A DNA stretch of 64,000 nt, from NCBI RefSeq assembly GCF_009649635.1, contig NZ_WJII01000001.1, positions 496,001-560,000 of the forward strand, read 5' to 3'. Both the position numbers and the translations under genes were made by a program. Source of the stretch: Microbacterium sp. SYP-A9085. GTDB taxonomy: Bacteria > Actinomycetota > Actinomycetes > Actinomycetales > Microbacteriaceae. The notes beneath the pieces were generated by a model. It was not told where the DNA came from, did not search any database, and worked only from the letters and a program-made list of their open reading frames with translations. Of this stretch, positions 52,290 to 59,470 are shown in pieces (within the stretch, counting starts at the first letter, position 1; each line of letters opens with the position of its first letter).

Positions 52290-52844
52290 ATGCCCGCTCC
52301 CGCCGCCCTGTCGACTCGCGTGCTGCTGGTGTGCGCGGCCATCGGCGTCGCCAGCGGGATCCTCGGCGCCGTTGCGGGATGGATCACGCCGGGCGTGATC
52401 ATCCTGGCTCCGATCGTCTACGGGTTCGTGCTCGGCGCGCACGTCATCCCCGGCATCATCGCGCAGGAGACGCTGCGGATGCCGTGGGTCGCGCTGCTCG
52501 CGCATGTGCTGGCCGCGCTCGTGGCCAGCGCGATGGCGCCGCAGTGGGCGGGCCGATTCCTCGGCACCGCGCTGCTGTTCGGCGGCATCCAGGAGCTCGT
52601 CGCCGCCGTCACCCGGTATCGCGTCTGGCGGGCGTGGCGCTTCTTCATCTCCGCCGTGGTCATCGGTGTGCTGGTCGCCGTGGTCGTCGGGCTCGTCGTG
52701 AACCTCACCGCCCTGCCGCTGTGGGCGCAGATCGCGTATCTCGTCTGCGCGGTGCTGGGCCCGGTGGCCTGGACCGGGATCGGCCTCGCCGTCGGCGCGG
52801 CGCTGCGTCAGGCCGGCGTCGGGCGCCGCGCGATCCCGCGCTGA
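52290..52844 (+). CDS. ECF transporter S component (YkoE-like)
   Basis: 184-residue membrane protein with five to six hydrophobic helices, starting 'VLLVCAAIGVASGILGAVAGWITPG', then 'LGAHVIPGIIAQ', 'LFGGIQELVAAVTRYRVW' and a final 'PVAWTGIGLAVGAALR'. The layout and gene order (S, fused double ATPase, T) match the actinobacterial YkoEDC system, proposed for thiamine or its hydroxymethylpyrimidine precursor. The vitamin is taken from that family comparison, not from residues seen here. Overlaps the ATPase start by 1 nt (TGATG). Confidence 0.8.
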   Translation: MPAPAALSTRVLLVCAAIGVASGILGAVAGWITPGVIILAPIVYGFVLGAHVIPGIIAQETLRMPWVALLAHVLAALVASAMAPQWAGRFLGTALLFGGIQELVAAVTRYRVWRAWRFFISAVVIGVLVAVVVGLVVNLTALPLWAQIAYLVCAVLGPVAWTGIGLAVGAALRQAGVGRRAIPR

Positions 52845-54622
52845 TGGTGGACACGCCGCTGCTGCGCGTGCACGACCTCGCCGTCCGCCACGACGGCGAG
52901 GAGCTGTTCACCCCCGCCGGCGCCTCCTTCCAGGTGCGCCGCGGCGAGGTCGTGCTGCTGCTGGGTCCGAGCGGTTCCGGGAAGTCGACGCTCGCGCTCG
53001 CTCTCAACGGGCTCATCCCGCAGGCGGTGCCGGCCGAGGTGCAGGGATCCGTCAGTGTGATGGGGCTGGATGCGGCATCAACCCCGGTCGCGCAGCTGTC
53101 CACGCGCGTGGGCATGGTGTTCCAGGACCCGGACGCGCAGCTGGTCACCGGCACGGTGCTGGACGAGGTCGCGTTCGGGCCGGAGAACCTGCGGCTGCCG
53201 GTCGCGGAGGTGCTCGGCCGCACCGAGACGGCGCTGCGCCGCGTCGGATTGTGGGACCGGCGCGCGGAGAATCCCGACGCACTGTCCGGCGGCGGCCGCC
53301 AGCGGCTCGCCATCGCCGCGGCCCTCGCCCTGGGCTCGCCGGTGCTCGTCCTCGACGAGCCGACCGCGAACCTCGACCCGCAGGGCGTCGAGGAGGTCTA
53401 CGCCGCGCTCGCCGACATCGTCGCGTCCGGCGACCGCGCCGTCGTGCTCGTCGAGCACAACCTCGACCAGGCGGTCGGGTTCGTGGACCGGGTGGTGGTG
53501 CTGGATGCCGCCGGCCGCACGATCGCGGACGGCCCAGCCGGCGACATCCTCCGCACCCGGGCGGCCGAGCTGCAGGAGCTCGGCGTGTGGCTGCCGACCT
53601 CGACGCTGGCCGCCCTGAAACTGCGCCGCGCCGGCTATCCGCTGGATCCACTGCCGCTGACCCCGGCCGAGCTCCGCGCCGCGCTGGAGGCGGCGCCCGC
53701 GCCCGCGGCGCCCGCGCCCGCGGCAGCCGAGCGGAGGGGATTCGGCCGAGCGGAGGACGTCGCGCCCGCGGCGGCCCTCGTCTCGGCGGCATCCCCTCGT
53801 CTGGGCGGCGCCCCCCTCATCGCCGTGCGCGGCCTCACCCTGCGCCGCGGCCGCGCCGAAGTGCTGCACGACGTCAGTCTCGACGTGCGGGCGGGCGAGT
53901 TCGTCGCCATCGTCGGCGCGAACGGCGCGGGCAAGACGAGCCTGCTGCACGCTATCGCCGGGATCGGCAGGCCGCCGCGCGGCACGGTGCGCATCGGCGG
54001 CGACGACATCACGCGGCTGCGGCCCGCCGAGATCGCCTCGCGGATCGGCTTCGTGTTCCAGAACCCGGAGCATCAGTTCGTCGCGCACACCGTCCGCGAC
54101 GAGCTCGCGTACGGGCTCGCGCACGCGCCGGATGCCGATGCCCGCGTTGCCGACATCCTCGACCGGTTCGGGCTCGCCGCCCGCGCCGACGTGCACCCGT
54201 TCCTCCTGTCCGGCGGGCAGAAGCGGCGGCTGTCGGTGGGGACCGCGCTCATCGCGGGCGCACCGGTGCTCGCCCTGGACGAGCCGACGTTCGGCCAGGA
54301 CCGGGCGCGCGCGGACGAGCTGCTCGAACTGCTCGCCGCGCTCAACGCCGACGGCACGACCGTCCTCGTGGTCACGCACGACATGCAGCTCGTGACCGAG
54401 TACGCGATGCGCACGATAGTGCTCGCGGAGGGTCGGGTGGTCGCCGACGCCCCGACGGCGGATGTCTTCGCCGACGGAGATCTCGTGGCCGCGGCCGGGC
54501 TCCGCGTGCCGCCGCTGTGCGACGCGCTGCGGGGCCTCACCCGGCATCCGGAGCTCGAGGGCATCGCGCGACTGGCGGAGCTGCCCGCCGGCCCGCCGTC
54601 TGCGGCGGGAGCACCGGCATGA
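52844..54622 (+). CDS. ECF transporter double ATPase (YkoD-like fusion)
   Basis: 592 residues containing two complete ABC ATPase domains. Domain 1 (about 1-240): Walker A 'GPSGSGKSTLALALNG', signature 'LSGGGRQRLAIA', Walker B 'VLVLDEPTANLDP'. Domain 2 (about 325-565): Walker A 'GANGAGKTSLLHAIAG' (about 360), signature 'LSGGQKRRLSV', Walker B 'VLALDEPTFGQDR'. They are joined by a 60-residue Ala/Pro-rich linker carrying the repeat-encoded piece 'ERRGFGRAED...SPRLGG'. The two domains correspond to EcfA1/EcfA2 fused. Overlaps the T component by 4 nt (ATGA). Confidence 0.9.
   Translation: MVDTPLLRVHDLAVRHDGEELFTPAGASFQVRRGEVVLLLGPSGSGKSTLALALNGLIPQAVPAEVQGSVSVMGLDAASTPVAQLSTRVGMVFQDPDAQLVTGTVLDEVAFGPENLRLPVAEVLGRTETALRRVGLWDRRAENPDALSGGGRQRLAIAAALALGSPVLVLDEPTANLDPQGVEEVYAALADIVASGDRAVVLVEHNLDQAVGFVDRVVVLDAAGRTIADGPAGDILRTRAAELQELGVWLPTSTLAALKLRRAGYPLDPLPLTPAELRAALEAAPAPAAPAPAAAERRGFGRAEDVAPAAALVSAASPRLGGAPLIAVRGLTLRRGRAEVLHDVSLDVRAGEFVAIVGANGAGKTSLLHAIAGIGRPPRGTVRIGGDDITRLRPAEIASRIGFVFQNPEHQFVAHTVRDELAYGLAHAPDADARVADILDRFGLAARADVHPFLLSGGQKRRLSVGTALIAGAPVLALDEPTFGQDRARADELLELLAALNADGTTVLVVTHDMQLVTEYAMRTIVLAEGRVVADAPTADVFADGDLVAAAGLRVPPLCDALRGLTRHPELEGIARLAELPAGPPSAAGAPA
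53727..53806. repeat. GC-rich repeat element, in-frame copy inside the ECF ATPase linker
   Basis: Direct repeat CCGAGCGGAGG at 53727-53737 and 53746-53756, CCTCGTCT at about 53776 and 53795, and inverted GAGGGGAT/ATCCCCTC (53734-53741, 53791-53798). GAGCGGAGGACGTCGC and ATCCCCTCGTCT are shared with the helicase copy at 50.27-50.35 kb. The frame is kept, adding part of the linker between the two ATPase domains. Confidence 0.6.
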
Positions 54623-55437
54623 GCACGGCATCCCTCCCGCTGGACCCGTACGCGGACGCGCCCGGCGCCTCGCCGGTGCGCTTCCTGCACCGGCTGAACC
54701 CGCTTGCCAAGCTGCTGGGGCCTGCCCCGGCGATGGTGGTGCTCGTGTTCGTCCGCGACGTCGCGACACCCGTCGCGTTCCTCGTGCTGGCGTACGCGAT
54801 AGTGCTCGTCGGGGCTCGGATGACGGCGCGGCTCGCGTCGATGCTCGTGCTGATCCCGGTCCTGGCGGCCGCGATGGGTCTCGGGTTCGCGCTGTGGACC
54901 GACCCCGCCCACGTCGCCGACACCGTGCCGCTGCTGCGCCTGGGCGACTGGACGCTGTCGCGCGGCGCGCTGTGGACCGGGATCGCGACCGGCCTGCGGC
55001 TGGCCGCCATCATCGCGCTGGCGCTGATCGCCGGAATCACGACGACCGGCCCGGACCTCGCCCGCTCGCTCGTGCAGCAGCTGCGCGTGCCGTACCGGAT
55101 CGGGTACACGGCCATCGCCGCGTTCCGGTTCGTGCCGCGGTTCCGGCGAGAACTGGAGATCATCCGCCAGGCGCACCGCGTGCGCGCCGCCGGCCACCTC
55201 CGCGGGCCGATCGCTGCTGTCGGCCGCAGCGTCGGCTCCGTCGTGCCGCTGCTGGCGGGCGCCATCCGGCACGCCGAGCGGGTGGCCCTGGCGATGGACG
55301 CGCGCGCGTTCGGCGCCTACCCCGACCGCACCGAGCGCCATCCCGTGCCGTTCCGCACCCGCGACACCGTGTTCGTCATCCTGCTGTCGGCGGCCTCGGC
55401 CGTGCTGTTCTGGGTTTTCTTCCCCTGGGGGCTGTGA
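54619..55437 (+). CDS. ECF transporter T component (EcfT/YkoC-like)
   Basis: 272-residue energy-coupling membrane protein. 'FLHRLNPLAKLLGPAPAMVVLVFV' opens the first helices (residues about 22-45); five to six helices in total. The EcfT coupling motifs are 'TGPDLARSLV', 'YTAIAAFRFVPRFRRELEIIRQAHRVRA' and 'HAERVALAMDARAFG', the Ala-Arg-Gly/Ala boxes that contact the ATPases. Last gene of the three-gene operon. Confidence 0.9.
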   Translation: MSTASLPLDPYADAPGASPVRFLHRLNPLAKLLGPAPAMVVLVFVRDVATPVAFLVLAYAIVLVGARMTARLASMLVLIPVLAAAMGLGFALWTDPAHVADTVPLLRLGDWTLSRGALWTGIATGLRLAAIIALALIAGITTTGPDLARSLVQQLRVPYRIGYTAIAAFRFVPRFRRELEIIRQAHRVRAAGHLRGPIAAVGRSVGSVVPLLAGAIRHAERVALAMDARAFGAYPDRTERHPVPFRTRDTVFVILLSAASAVLFWVFFPWGL

Positions 55438-55461
55438 CCCGGCGCGCCCGCGCGGTGCACA

Positions 55462-55533
55462 GTGCAGGAGATCCTCCGCGACACGCCGGGCAGCGGCATC
55501 CGTCACCGGCGCGCCGCCCACGATCTCCTGCAC
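55462..55533. repeat. Long inverted repeat between convergent genes
   Basis: GTGCAGGAGATC (55462-55473) and GATCTCCTGCAC (55522-55533) are perfect inverted 12-mers, with further CGCCGG/CCGGCG pairing inside, giving a hairpin arm of about 28 bp with a small loop. It lies between the ECF T-component gene and the acyl-CoA dehydrogenase gene and could stop transcription from both sides, but it has no U-run and looks like an intergenic repeat unit. Confidence 0.65.
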
Positions 55534-55566
55534 CGGGTACGGGAGATACGGGATGCCGCGCCCCGG

Positions 55567-56730
55567 CTACTTGCGGCCGGTCACCTCGCGGGCGACGATC
55601 TCGCGCATCACCTCGTTCGTGCCGCCGTAGATGCGGTGCACGCGGGCGTCGGTCCAGGCGCGGGCGATCGGGTACTCCAGCATGTAGCCGTAGCCGCCGT
55701 GCAGCTGCACCCCGGCATCGAGCACCTCCCACTCGCGCTCGGTGGCCCAGAACTTGACCTTCGCGGCCTCTTCGGGCGTCAGCCTGCTGTCCTTGTACAG
55801 CATCATCGCCCGGTCGATGTACGCCCACAGCACGTCGACGGTCGTGGCCATGTCGGCCAGCGCGAAGCGCGTGTTCTGGAAGTCGGCGACCGCCTGCCCG
55901 AACGCCTCGCGGCTGGTGGTGTACTCCAGCGACCACAGGAAGCCCGCCTCGGCCGCCGCCGCCGCCGCGACCCCGATCGACAGGCGCTCCAGGGGCAGGT
56001 TCATCATGAGCTGGACGAAGCCCTTGCCCTCGACGCCGCCGATGAGGTTCTCGTCGGGCACGAACACATCCGTGAAGCTCAGTTCGGCGGTGTCCCACCC
56101 GTGGAAGCCGACCTTGCTGAGCTTCTTGCCGTGCTCGAAGCCCGCCATGCCGTTCTCGATCAGCACGAGGCTGAACGCGTCGGGACGGTTGCCGGAGCCG
56201 GTTTTCACGAACGTGACGACGACGTCGGCGGTCTTGCCGCTGGAGATGAACGTCTTCGCGCCGTTGACGATGTATCCGCCGTCGACCTTCTTCGCGGTCG
56301 TCTTGATGCCGCGCAGGTCCGACCCGGCGCCGGGCTCGGTCATCGCGAGCGCGCCGAGCACCTCGCCGGTGGCCATCCGCGGCAGCCACTTCTCCTTCTG
56401 CGCCTGCGTGCCCATGTGCACGAGGTACGGGATGGCGAGATCGTCCTGGATGCCGAGGGCTCCCGCGAGCGACCCGTTGCCCGCCTTGATCGTCTCCTCG
56501 AGCACCACGGCCCGGAACCGGTAGTCCTGCAGCATCCCGGCACCGCCGAACTCCTCCGGGACCGACAGGCCCAGGATGCCGGCCTCGCCCGCCGCGAGCA
56601 TCGTCTCGCGGTCGATCTCACCGTCGGCATCCCACTTCTCGCGCTTCTCGTTCGTGGCGTAGCGCTTGATGAACTCCTTGACGACGTCGCGGAACGCCTC
56701 GTGGTCCTCGTCGTAGATCTCCCGTTCCAT
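55567..56730 (-). CDS. Long-chain-type acyl-CoA dehydrogenase
   Basis: 387-residue FAD enzyme of fatty-acid beta-oxidation. 'FRDVVKEFIKRYATNEKREKWD', 'GEVLGALAMTEPGAGSDLRGIKTTAKK' (flavin/substrate loop), 'YIVNGAKTFISSGKTADVVV', 'HGGYGYMLEYPIARAW' and 'IYGGTNEVMREIVAREV'. The last motif has Gly where medium/short-chain enzymes carry the catalytic Glu, while 'PLERLSI' (about 245) supplies a Glu as in LCAD, so it is read as the LCAD group. ATG at 56730 is the family start. Upstream DNA holds a palindrome that could be an operator. Confidence 0.88.
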   Translation of the reverse strand: MEREIYDEDHEAFRDVVKEFIKRYATNEKREKWDADGEIDRETMLAAGEAGILGLSVPEEFGGAGMLQDYRFRAVVLEETIKAGNGSLAGALGIQDDLAIPYLVHMGTQAQKEKWLPRMATGEVLGALAMTEPGAGSDLRGIKTTAKKVDGGYIVNGAKTFISSGKTADVVVTFVKTGSGNRPDAFSLVLIENGMAGFEHGKKLSKVGFHGWDTAELSFTDVFVPDENLIGGVEGKGFVQLMMNLPLERLSIGVAAAAAAEAGFLWSLEYTTSREAFGQAVADFQNTRFALADMATTVDVLWAYIDRAMMLYKDSRLTPEEAAKVKFWATEREWEVLDAGVQLHGGYGYMLEYPIARAWTDARVHRIYGGTNEVMREIVAREVTGRK

Positions 56731-56797
56731 GGCAGGCGGAACCTCTCTTCTCACCGGGTCTTTCGTCAGGCGGGCGCAGCGCGCCGCCGGTGCCCCG

Positions 56798-56842
56798 ATC
56801 CTACGCGGCATTCAGTGTCACGGTCGATGGTATTCAGTACCA
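56798..56842 (-). promoter_or_regulatory. Putative promoter and operator of the acyl-CoA dehydrogenase gene
   Basis: A minus-strand TAGGAT (56798-56803) could be the -10, with TCGACC about 18 nt upstream. Around that -35 lie two ATTCAGT words 22 bp apart (56810-56816, 56832-56838), the second inside a palindrome TGGTA-N5-TACCA (56828-56842). A TetR/FadR-like repressor site is plausible. Confidence 0.35.
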
Positions 56843-56904
56843 GCGACAAGGAAACGACGGATGTCGTCGCCCGGCGCCGCGGGAGTGCACAACCGGCGCG
56901 CGGT

Positions 56905-58200
56905 TCAGCGGTGATAGTCGGGCGCGGCGGGCAGGCCGAAGAACTCCTCGAGCGTGTGGAAGCCGCCGGCGCGATACGCCGTGGACAGCTCGGTCCCGAG
57001 GTAGCGCAGATGCCACGGCTCGGACAGGTAGCCGGTCTCGCCGGTGCGGCCGGGCTCGTAGCGGACGACCCAGCCGTACTCCCACGCGTGCGCGGCGAGC
57101 CACCGGCCCTGGGCGGAACGGGCAAGCTCGTCGAGACTGCCGCAGCGACCGGCCGTGCACGCCACCAGGTCGCCGGTGAGTCCGGACTGGTGCTCGCTGT
57201 ATCCGGGGCGGGCGCTGACGAGGTCGGCCTTGGCCGTGCCGCGGAGATCCACCTGATACGCGTACGAGCGCTGCTGGGTCGCGAACGACCGGTAGCCGCT
57301 CTGCAGCCCAATCTCGCCGACGCCGGCCTTCGCGGCGGCGCCCACCATGCGGGTGAGCGCGTCGGCGGCGTCGTGGCGCAGCAGGTCGCCCTCGACGCTG
57401 TGGACGCCGGCGGCCGGCTTCAGCGGCGCGGGCGCGTAGTCGATCGGCTGGTAGGGGCGGCGCTTGTCCACGACGACCCACAGCCGGGTCGGGTCCGACA
57501 GCTGCACGCAGGGGGCCTGCCCGCTCGCGACGGCGTCGCGGAACCGTGCTCCGCCGCCGGCGGCCTCGATCGCCGCGACGTCGTCGTGTCGCGCGAGGGC
57601 GGCGGTGAAGCTCGGCGAGGCGCACAGCGGCAGGGATGCCGGGGCCACCCGCTGGCGGTCGACGTCGCCGGCGGCCAGCGTGGCCGACGTCGCGGTGGGC
57701 GAGTGCGTCGCGGCATCCGTCGCTTCTCCAGTCGCGTCGGTCTGCGACCCCGTGATGACGTCGGTGGTGACGACGGCGTGCGGAGCGGCGCCGGGCGGAG
57801 TGAGGGCGATGGCTATGCCGGTGGTTCCGGCCGCGAGGGCGACGACGGATGCCGCGGCCAGCGTGATGCGCGCACCGAAGCGTCGCTGCCCGCGGGCGAG
57901 ATGCCGGCGGCGAGCGTGGCGCGCCGCGACATCCCCGCCCTGGGCGACCAGCGGCGCGCGCGACGGGAGCGGGGCGCGAGCCATGCCGGGGCGCAGCGGC
58001 GGGGGCGGCGGCTTGAAGATCGGCGGGTGGGACGGCTCCGCGTCGCCGGCCCGCGCGGCCTCGCCGACGATGGCGATCGGCTGGGTGGAGACGGACTCAT
58101 CCGCGCCCGCGGCACGACGGGCGGCCGCGCGCTGGTGTGCGTCACGCAGCGCCCGGCGACTCGATGGCGCGCGGGAACCGTGCGGGTCGGGAACCGTCAC
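56905..58200 (-). CDS. VanY/D-alanyl-D-alanine carboxypeptidase-like protein
   Basis: 431 residues. A long disordered cytoplasmic N-terminus (about 1-105, Arg/Ala/Pro-rich), one transmembrane helix (about 110-133), a Thr-rich stalk and a C-terminal peptidase M15B domain (about 265-420). Metal and catalytic motifs: 'GLQSGYRSFATQQ', 'SARPGYSEHQSGLTGDL' (His and Asp ligands) and 'SEPWHLRYLG' (Glu base and His ligand). Trims D-Ala or related residues from peptidoglycan peptides outside the cell. GTG start at 58200. No vancomycin-resistance regulators are adjacent, so a housekeeping wall role is likelier. Confidence 0.88.
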   Translation of the reverse strand: MTVPDPHGSRAPSSRRALRDAHQRAAARRAAGADESVSTQPIAIVGEAARAGDAEPSHPPIFKPPPPPLRPGMARAPLPSRAPLVAQGGDVAARHARRRHLARGQRRFGARITLAAASVVALAAGTTGIAIALTPPGAAPHAVVTTDVITGSQTDATGEATDAATHSPTATSATLAAGDVDRQRVAPASLPLCASPSFTAALARHDDVAAIEAAGGGARFRDAVASGQAPCVQLSDPTRLWVVVDKRRPYQPIDYAPAPLKPAAGVHSVEGDLLRHDAADALTRMVGAAAKAGVGEIGLQSGYRSFATQQRSYAYQVDLRGTAKADLVSARPGYSEHQSGLTGDLVACTAGRCGSLDELARSAQGRWLAAHAWEYGWVVRYEPGRTGETGYLSEPWHLRYLGTELSTAYRAGGFHTLEEFFGLPAAPDYHR

Positions 58201-58310
58201 CCGGCCTATTCTGCCCCCGATCGGCCGGAATGACGAAGGGGTATTTTCACGGTTTCGATTCTCATCCGTCTCATCTTGACAATGCTTAGTATTTCTGTTC
58301 GACTTATTCT
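58201..58310. promoter_or_regulatory. AT-rich divergent promoter region
   Basis: Clearly more AT-rich than its surroundings. A near-palindrome AATGCT-T-AGTATT spans 58281-58293. TTGACA (58276-58281) and TAGTAT (58287-58292) are both present but too close together to pair; TATTCT (58305-58310) abuts the radical SAM ATG, leaving no SD. It must drive the leftward VanY-like gene and the rightward radical SAM gene. Confidence 0.4.
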
Positions 58311-59369
58311 ATGCGGTGGCGTGGGCAGGAGTTGGGTGTCGCGGATCCCGCCGCCCTGCCCGGACTCGAGCGCCTGGACGGCCTGGTGCGCTCCGTGACG
58401 ACGCCGGAGTTCGCCGGGATGACGTTCCACGAGGTGGCCGCCAAGAGCGCCCTGAACCGGGTGCCCGCGTCGTCGGCGATGCCGTTCGACTGGACGGTGA
58501 ACCCGTACCGGGGATGCAGCCATGCGTGCGTCTACTGCTTCGCGCGGGGCACGCACGAGTATCTCGATCTCGACGCCGGCCACGACTTCGACTCGCAGAT
58601 TGTGGTGAAGGTGAACGTCGTCGACGTGCTGCGGCGCGAGCTGGCCCAGCCGTCGTGGGCGCACGAGCCGGTGGCGCTGGGTACGAACACCGACCCGTAC
58701 CAGCGCGCCGAGGGCCGGTACGCGCTGATGCCCGGCATCATCGACGCCCTGACCGAGTCGGGCACGCCGTTCTCGATCCTCACGAAGGGGTCGCTGCTGC
58801 GGCGGGATCTGCCGCAGCTGGTGGATGCCGCTTCCCGCGTACGGGTGTCGCTGGCGATGTCGATCGCGGTGTTCGACGACGCGCTGCAGCACACCATCGA
58901 GCCGGGGACGCCGAAGGCGCAGGCGCGACTGCAGACGGTGCAGGCCGCGGCGGAGGCGGGATTCCGGGTGACGGTGTTCCTGATGCCGATCCTGCCGCAC
59001 CTCACCGACTCGATCCCGGCGCTCGACGACGCGCTCGCGCGGATCAAGGCCGCGGGCGCGGCACGCGTCGTGTTCGGCGCGCTGCATCTGCGCCCCGGGG
59101 CGAAGGCGTGGTTCCTGCAGTGGCTTGACCGCGAGCATCCCGAGCTCGTGTCGTCGTACCGCGGGCTGTATCCGGGTGCGGCGGCGTACGCGCCGCAGGG
59201 CTACCGCACGTGGCTGAGCAGACGGGTGCGACCGCTGCTGCGCGTGCACGGCCTGGACGGCCACGACGAGGACGACAGCCCGCGCGGCACGCCGGTTCCG
59301 GGCCTTGCCGCGCGGGCCGCCGTCGTGACGACGTCGCGCGGCCGCGCGGCGGCCGATCGCCTCTTCTGA
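58311..59369 (+). CDS. Radical SAM protein, Rv2578c / spore-photoproduct-lyase-like family
   Basis: 352 residues. The [4Fe-4S] motif is 'RGCSHACVYCFAR' (Cys at about 70, 74, 77, CxxxCxxC). 'MPFDWTVNPYRGC' before it and 'LGTNTDPYQRAEGRYALM', 'ILTKGSLLRRDL' and 'GTPKAQARLQTVQAAAEAGF' after it are characteristic of the Rv2578c group, distantly related to spore photoproduct lyase. A C-terminal 60-residue basic tail follows. Proposed DNA-repair roles for the family are not proven. No SD precedes the ATG. Confidence 0.88.
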   Translation: MRWRGQELGVADPAALPGLERLDGLVRSVTTPEFAGMTFHEVAAKSALNRVPASSAMPFDWTVNPYRGCSHACVYCFARGTHEYLDLDAGHDFDSQIVVKVNVVDVLRRELAQPSWAHEPVALGTNTDPYQRAEGRYALMPGIIDALTESGTPFSILTKGSLLRRDLPQLVDAASRVRVSLAMSIAVFDDALQHTIEPGTPKAQARLQTVQAAAEAGFRVTVFLMPILPHLTDSIPALDDALARIKAAGAARVVFGALHLRPGAKAWFLQWLDREHPELVSSYRGLYPGAAAYAPQGYRTWLSRRVRPLLRVHGLDGHDEDDSPRGTPVPGLAARAAVVTTSRGRAAADRLF

Positions 59370-59389
59370 GGGGCGGGTCGGGCGCGCGC

Positions 59390-59468
59390 GGCAACTCCAG
59401 CGACTTCCCGTCCCTTTGCTGCCGCTTCGCGCGCGGGATGCGACAGCCGGGGACGGCAAGTTCCGCGG
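59390..59468. repeat. Imperfect inverted repeat between convergent genes
   Basis: ACTTCCCGTCCC (59403-59414) and GGGGACGGCAAGT (59449-59461) pair as inverted arms with about one mismatch, flanked by further GCGCG pairing. It fills the 101-bp gap between the radical SAM and DEAD-box genes and may serve as a bidirectional terminator or be a REP-like unit. Confidence 0.5.
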
Positions 59469-59470
59469 CG

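Noticed and set aside
55462..58233. 923-codon plus-strand frame antisense to the acyl-CoA dehydrogenase and VanY-like genes
   Set aside because: No recognisable motifs; a shadow frame.
58276..58310. Classical sigma-70 promoter TTGACA ... TATTCT
   Set aside because: Spacing is about 23 nt and the TATTCT touches the ATG; not a workable promoter as paired.
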